A stretch of DNA of 10,787 nt. Origin: DATNIC01 sp035604635 (GTDB lineage: Bacteria > Vulcanimicrobiota > Vulcanimicrobiia > Vulcanimicrobiales > Vulcanimicrobiaceae). Positions 7,264-10,787 of the stretch are shown here, piece after piece. Position 1 is the first letter of the stretch. The number at the start of each line of letters is the position of its first letter. A program made the translations under genes and the position numbers. Where the stretch lies: the NCBI GenBank assembly GCA_035604635.1, contig DATNIC010000017.1, positions 1 to 10,787 of the forward strand, written 5' to 3'. The notes beneath the pieces are model-generated. The model was not told the DNA's origin, searched no databases, and saw only the letters and a list, made by a program, of their open reading frames with translations.

Positions 7264-7338
7264 GGTTGTCTAAGGCGGAGCAGAGTGGGTTCTAAGACGC
7301 GGCGCGCTATCGTTACTCATGGCCCAGACCCCAACACT
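7264..7338. promoter_or_regulatory. Divergent intergenic region between the aldolase operon and the small secreted protein
   Basis: The stretch between the divergent gene starts must contain promoters for both directions. No convincing sigma-70-type -35/-10 pair or operator palindrome stands out. A GC-rich patch (7297-7312) and a second copy of the CTCATGGTTG decamer (7259-7268; first at 7209-7218) are the only visible irregularities. Confidence 0.35.
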
Positions 7339-7356
7339 GCACCGATCTTACGGTGC
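7339..7356 (+). promoter_or_regulatory. 5'-UTR hairpin just before the ribosome-binding site of the secreted protein
   Basis: GCACCG (7339-7344) and CGGTGC (7351-7356) form a perfect 6-bp stem around a 6-nt loop, ending 1 nt before AGGAGAG (7358-7364). The placement could affect transcript stability or access to the ribosome-binding site. There is no T tract, so it does not look like a terminator. Confidence 0.4.
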
Positions 7357-7372
7357 TAGGAGAGCCCTTATT

Positions 7373-7729
7373 ATGAAACGATGGCTACCCATCGCAGCCC
7401 TTCTCGCCTTTGTCTTAAGCACGGGCATCGCGTCGGCTCAGACCGCCCCAACCCCCGCCCCGTGGAATCACAGCGGGTATGGAAATCCGAACACCACCTT
7501 CACGCCGAATCCGAACTGGTCGCCGCGCCCCCACGCTTCGTATGCACCGGGTCAGAACTCCGGCTACAGCGGCCATCAAAACGGCAACAACGGCAGCCAG
7601 TATGGCAACCACAACGGCGGCAATCAATATGCCAACCGCAACGATCGTCACGACCGCTGGGATGATCGCCGGGACCGCCGCGAAGAGCATCACGATTTCT
7701 GGCAGCGCGATCGCCGCGATCATCGCTGA
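7373..7729 (+). CDS. Small secreted Asn/Gly-rich protein with charged Asp/Arg/His tail, function unknown
   Basis: I do not recognise this 118-residue protein. Residues 1-22 form a clear Sec signal peptide with cleavage after ASA. The mature chain starts Pro/Asn-rich, then has a Gly/Asn/Gln/His low-complexity stretch with repeated NG, GN and YG units (about 63-87). It ends in a strongly charged Asp/Arg/His tail with repeated DR and DRR (about 90-118). This composition suggests a disordered or surface-associated protein, possibly metal-, polyanion- or wall-interacting, but no function can be assigned. AGGAGAG at 7358-7364 supports the ATG at 7373 over the in-frame ATG at 7319, which would precede the signal peptide with polar residues. 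It is the only gene here with no obvious link to catabolism, and it lies 4 bp from the convergent SBP-2 gene. Confidence 0.8.
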   Translation: MKRWLPIAALLAFVLSTGIASAQTAPTPAPWNHSGYGNPNTTFTPNPNWSPRPHASYAPGQNSGYSGHQNGNNGSQYGNHNGGNQYANRNDRHDRWDDRRDRREEHHDFWQRDRRDHR

Positions 7730-7733
7730 CGCG

Positions 7734-8684
7734 CTACTCCCGTAACGCGGTGGCACCGATCAGATCCGCGGCGCGAGCCGGCCTAAGAACGCCGTACTTC
7801 GCCGACAGATCGACGATCGGTTGAATCAAAGCGGGCGAGAGAAGGTCGCCATATCTCGCCCGCACCATCGCTTCCGTCGCAGCGGGTGAAACCTTCAGGC
7901 TTTCCGCAAGGATCGGCGCAGTCTCGGCGCGGTGGGCGTTCGCCCAGCGCGCCGTGTCGCGCATTACGGCAGCAAAGGCGCGCGCCGCGCCGGGATGGGC
8001 ACTCGCCCACGGCGCCGACGCGACGAAGACGCCGATATAAAACGGACTCCCTACGACGTCGAACGTGGCCGCTAGCGCTTTTACCGTTCCTTTTTGCTTC
8101 TCCGCGGTGAGCGCCGGCTCGGAAAGTTCCGCCGCGTCCACGCGATGTTCGGCAAGCGCCGCCGCGATTTGTGACGAGGGGACGCCCGTAACGTAGTGGA
8201 TCGTTTTTGAATCGCCGCCGGTCGCATCGACCCAAGCGCGGGTGCTGACTTCGCCGAGATCGTTGGGTGCCGGAACGCCGAGCGTCTTGCCGTTGAGCTC
8301 GCGTCCCGACGTGAAGGTCGAAGACGCCGCCTGCACGAGGACGGTGATCGGGGCGGTCCGATCGTAGATGGTCGCAGGCGCGACGATCGTCAGGGGCGCG
8401 CCCTTCTGAATCGCATCGACCGTGGAGACGATGTTGACGAAGCCGACGTCGAGCGCATTGGAGGCTAAGCCGTCGAGGACTTGCTTTCCGTTGGCAAAAG
8501 TCGTGATCTGGGCGGCGAGCCCGGCCTGCTTGAAAAATCCCTGAGCCTCGGCGTAGACCGGCTCGGATGAGACATCCGTGTTCACGACCCCGATGCGGAT
8601 CGCGGTCGGCGAGGGCTGAGCTTGCGTGGTCCCCGGGACGGCGCAAAACGCGAGTGCAAACGCGATGAGGAACAGGCCTTTCAT
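7734..8684 (-). CDS. Secreted ABC-type substrate-binding protein (NitT/TauT, SsuA-like), SBP-2
   Basis: The product is 316 residues: a signal peptide of about 22 residues (cleavage near TQA-Q) and a periplasmic-binding fold. It shares landmark segments with SBP-1 and SBP-3: a GFFKQAGL turn, an LDVGF segment, a NDLGEVSTRAWVDATGGD block matching LNDIG...GGD in SBP-1, and a WASAHPGAARAFAAVM helix. It is the most divergent of the three: the FTTKD segment is replaced by VASAP and the GKSS segment by FVNI, so its ligand probably differs. The start ATG at 8684 lies 12 nt after the MFS stop codon, indicating one transcript; its ribosome-binding site is weak. It is the last gene of the minus-strand operon and is convergent with the small secreted protein, with a 4-bp gap. 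No ABC permease or ATPase adjoins it. Confidence 0.88.
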   Translation of the reverse strand: MKGLFLIAFALAFCAVPGTTQAQPSPTAIRIGVVNTDVSSEPVYAEAQGFFKQAGLAAQITTFANGKQVLDGLASNALDVGFVNIVSTVDAIQKGAPLTIVAPATIYDRTAPITVLVQAASSTFTSGRELNGKTLGVPAPNDLGEVSTRAWVDATGGDSKTIHYVTGVPSSQIAAALAEHRVDAAELSEPALTAEKQKGTVKALAATFDVVGSPFYIGVFVASAPWASAHPGAARAFAAVMRDTARWANAHRAETAPILAESLKVSPAATEAMVRARYGDLLSPALIQPIVDLSAKYGVLRPARAADLIGATALRE

Positions 8685-8696
8685 TCGCCGCGCTTT

Positions 8697-9974
8697 CTAT
8701 CGATGCCGTCGGCGCACATCTTGCGTCGTCCACGGGAGGCGCAAACGGCGCAGGGAGCCGACCGATCCCGCCGGCATGGGCCACGGGCGAGTCGCGAACC
8801 CGATCAACGCCATGATGAAGGCGACGAGACCGGCGACCCAAAAGGCAAGCGCGGTCCCGCCACGCTCCGAAAGCCAGCCCGCCAACAGGGCGCCGAACGG
8901 TCCCGATCCGATGAATACGTAACTGTAGAGCCCGGCGACACGGCCTTGTAAGAAGCCCGGCGTCGCGAGCTGCACGATCGCGTTCGTACTCGAGGTGTAG
9001 AGCGTGTAGGACGCACCCGTCAGGAAGAGCGCGAGACAGACGACCGGGATCGACGTCGTCAACGCGACGATGATCTCTCCCAGCCCGAACGCCGCCGCGG
9101 CCAAGAGCAGCAAACCGCGCGACGCTCGCTGCCGTGACGCCGACATGATCGCGCCTACGAACGCGCCCAAGCCGAAGAATGCCGCGATCAAACCGTACGT
9201 CTGCGCTCCGCCGTGGAGCGTCTGCCGGGCGAGGACCGGGAGCAGCACGTTGAAATTGATCGAAAAGAGCGAGATCGTGAAGAGCATCAGCAGTGCGATC
9301 GCGATCGTCTTGGTCTTACTCGCATAGCGTATGCCCTCGCGAATCGAGACGAGCAGCGGGACGCGCGAGCGGATATGCCCGGTATGGAACTCCGCCGGGC
9401 GCATCGCCGTCAGCGCGAAGATCGCCGCCGAGTAGCTGACCGCGTTGAGCGCGAAACACGCGGGGACGCCGACGCTCGCGATCAGAAGTCCAGCGACCGC
9501 CGGCCCGAGGACGCGCGTCGCATTGTTTATGCTGGAATTGAGCGCGATTGCGTTTTGCAGCTCACCCCGTCCGACGAGCTGGACGATCAGCGCCTGACGG
9601 CTGGGGTTGTTGAAGACAAGGACCGTCCCGCGCAACGCGGCGATGAGATCGATGACCCAGACGCTATCGACGTGCAGGTAGGAGACGACCGCGAGGCTCG
9701 CCGCCAGGACCGACATCATCGTTTGCGTCACGATCAGCGACTGTCGCCGGTCGAAGCGATCGGCAAACGCGCCGCCGACGAGACCAAAGATTGCGAAGGG
9801 ACTGTATAGGCAGAATCCCAGGACGCCGACCGCTTGCGCCGAGTGGGTCAGGTCGAGGATCAGCCACGCTTGTGCCGCGTCCTGGAGCCAGGCCCCGATC
9901 CGCGCGATGACTTGACCGTAGAAATAGAGTCGGTAATTGCGATGCCGCTGCAGGCTCGCAAATGTGGTGATTAT
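8697..9974 (-). CDS. MFS transporter (EntS / DUF894-like exporter family), start codon non-canonical or altered
   Basis: The open frame gives about 425 residues of a hydrophobic protein with roughly 12 membrane segments, as in the major facilitator superfamily. RHRNYRLYFYGQVIARIGAWLQ near the N-terminus, LVGGAFADRFDRRQ at the loop after TM2, and NNPSRQALIVQLVGRGELQNAIALNSS are characteristic of the EntS/DUF894-like exporters. Residues homologous to the family begin only a few codons after an in-frame TAA at 9978-9980, but no ATG, GTG or TTG occurs in frame until GTG at 9743 and ATG at 9731. Those starts would remove the first two membrane segments. The bound given uses ATA at 9974, which overlaps the stop of SBP-3 as ATAA. 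The true start is unproven. A single-base error, a rare start codon or a damaged gene are all possible. The cargo is unknown; it may export a toxic intermediate. Confidence 0.82.
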   Translation of the reverse strand: MITTFASLQRHRNYRLYFYGQVIARIGAWLQDAAQAWLILDLTHSAQAVGVLGFCLYSPFAIFGLVGGAFADRFDRRQSLIVTQTMMSVLAASLAVVSYLHVDSVWVIDLIAALRGTVLVFNNPSRQALIVQLVGRGELQNAIALNSSINNATRVLGPAVAGLLIASVGVPACFALNAVSYSAAIFALTAMRPAEFHTGHIRSRVPLLVSIREGIRYASKTKTIAIALLMLFTISLFSINFNVLLPVLARQTLHGGAQTYGLIAAFFGLGAFVGAIMSASRQRASRGLLLLAAAAFGLGEIIVALTTSIPVVCLALFLTGASYTLYTSSTNAIVQLATPGFLQGRVAGLYSYVFIGSGPFGALLAGWLSERGGTALAFWVAGLVAFIMALIGFATRPWPMPAGSVGSLRRLRLPWTTQDVRRRHR

Positions 9975-10787
9975 GGCTTATAGATCGCTTCTTGAGCGGA
10001 GAAGGGCCGGGGGATCGCGTGGTACTTGACGCCCACGTCGATCACCGGCTGAATATCTCTTGCATTGAGCGCGGTCCCGCCGGTCGCCATCGTCATCCGC
10101 TCGATGACGGCAACGGGCATGCCGACGAGATCGGCGATCAGGGCGGTCATCTCGCCGTGGTGCGCGTTGGTATACGCCGCAGACTGCACGATGACGGCCG
10201 CGAATTTCTTGACCGCGTCGGGATGCGCGGCGGCCCAATCCTTGGTCGTGAAATAGACCGAGAACAGAAAGTGCGGCGCAACCCCGCTCAGGATCGGCGC
10301 GAACGCGCGAACCTTTCCGCCGGCCAGCGCATCTTCCATGAGGGGTGACGTGATGACGCCGCCGGCGATCCGGTGCTCGTCGATCGAAGCGACGACGCTG
10401 GTCATCGGCAACTCGACCCAGCGAACCGCTTGCGAGTTCCCCCCGTTGCGGTCGATCCAGGCCGCGGCCCCAATCTGCGCGATGTCGTTGAGCGTCTGCG
10501 TCCCAACCAGTTGTCCGGAGAGATCGGCCGCCGTACGAAGCGGCGAGTCTTTCGCCACCAGAAGCGTCCCGTTCGGCGTCTTCTCGTCGTAGATCGCTCC
10601 CGGCGCGATGAGCGTCAACGGCAATCCGCGCGCGACCGCGGTCAGGATGGGACTGCTGCTCGATTTGCCGATATCGATGCTCCCCCCGGCGACTGCGGCA
10701 GTGATCGCCGCACCGGTCGGGATACGCTGCAATTGAACGTCGAGGCCGGCCTTTTGGAACATTCCGGTGCGTAAGGCATAGAGCATC
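9971..10787 (-). CDS. Secreted ABC-type substrate-binding protein (NitT/TauT, SsuA-like), SBP-3, N-terminus cut off by window end
   Basis: The frame runs off the window end. The Met codon at 10784-10786 aligns with an internal position of SBP-1 (about residue 45), so about 45-50 N-terminal residues, including the signal peptide, lie outside. The 272 visible residues follow SBP-1 closely: GMFQKAGLDVQ, SIDIGKSS, GLPLTLIA, LNDIAQIG...GGN, APHFLFSVYFTTKDWAA and the final DIQPVIDVGVKY region. SBP-1 and SBP-3 therefore form the closer pair and may bind similar ligands at the cell envelope. The stop codon TAA (9971-9973) overlaps the proposed start region of the MFS gene, so these two are probably co-transcribed and translationally coupled. 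The gene is complete at its C-terminus and shows no internal damage. Confidence 0.9.
   Translation of the reverse strand, partial: MLYALRTGMFQKAGLDVQLQRIPTGAAITAAVAGGSIDIGKSSSSPILTAVARGLPLTLIAPGAIYDEKTPNGTLLVAKDSPLRTAADLSGQLVGTQTLNDIAQIGAAAWIDRNGGNSQAVRWVELPMTSVVASIDEHRIAGGVITSPLMEDALAGGKVRAFAPILSGVAPHFLFSVYFTTKDWAAAHPDAVKKFAAVIVQSAAYTNAHHGEMTALIADLVGMPVAVIERMTMATGGTALNARDIQPVIDVGVKYHAIPRPFSAQEAIYKP

Noticed and set aside
7319..7372. In-frame ATG at 7319 as the start of the small secreted protein
   Set aside because: It would place 18 mostly polar residues before an obvious signal peptide, and the ribosome-binding site lies downstream of it, before the ATG at 7373.
9213..9809. Plus-strand open frame opposite the MFS gene
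   Set aside because: Composition is charged and repetitive as expected for the complement of membrane segments; the minus frame is a clear transporter.
10784..10786. ATG at 10786 as the start of SBP-3
   Set aside because: Alignment with SBP-1 shows about 45 residues, including the signal peptide, are missing; the codon is internal and the gene continues beyond the window.
1..10787. CRISPR arrays, tRNA or rRNA genes, insertion sequences, integrases, phage genes
   Set aside because: No spaced direct-repeat arrays, cloverleaf candidates, transposase or integrase motifs were seen; the window is almost fully occupied by metabolic and transport genes.

Overview
The window is a GC-rich, very tightly packed bacterial segment. 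It reads as part of a catabolic gene cluster for an aromatic (or heteroaromatic) acid. Nothing in the sequence identifies the organism directly. The high GC content, very frequent GATC/CGATCG words, Sec-secreted substrate-binding proteins and mosaic of catabolic genes suggest an environmental, possibly metagenome-derived, lineage. My guess of an Eremiobacterota/WPS-2-like bacterium is weak inference.

Layout. (1) 1-1131, minus strand: the N-terminal two domains of a thiamine-pyrophosphate (acetolactate synthase/benzoylformate decarboxylase-like) enzyme, cut by the window edge inside a perfect 20-bp inverted repeat. (2) 1196-5830, plus strand, divergent from (1): a compact operon with a LigB-type class III extradiol dioxygenase, its small LigA-type partner, an aldo/keto reductase, an FAD aromatic hydroxylase and a secreted NitT/TauT-type substrate-binding protein (SBP). 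Intergenic gaps are 2-19 bp, with one 4-bp overlap. (3) 5817-7213, minus strand, convergent on and overlapping (2): a class II aldolase/decarboxylase followed, through an ATGA overlap, by a maleate isomerase/Asp-Glu racemase-family enzyme. A possible 17-codon leader ORF precedes the pair. (4) 7373-7729, plus strand: a small secreted Asn/Gly-rich protein with a charged tail. (5) 7734-10787, minus strand: a second SBP-rich operon, reading SBP (truncated by the window end), MFS exporter-like transporter, SBP.

How the genes may fit together (inference): SBPs capture an aromatic acid. The FAD monooxygenase hydroxylates the ring. The class II aldolase-fold protein removes a carboxylate or cleaves a C-C bond. 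The LigB/LigA pair opens the ring. The aldo/keto reductase, TPP enzyme and maleate-isomerase-like enzyme process the 2-oxo or dicarboxylic acid fragments. No hydrolase, hydratase, regulator, ABC permease or ATPase is present in the window.

The points most worth a second look are: three paralogous SBPs with no ABC transporter partners and one MFS gene between two of them; a LigB homologue whose conserved catalytic-base histidine position reads Leu; an MFS gene with no canonical start codon whose ATAA junction with the upstream SBP looks like an ATGA overlap altered by one base; and the palindromic window edge.
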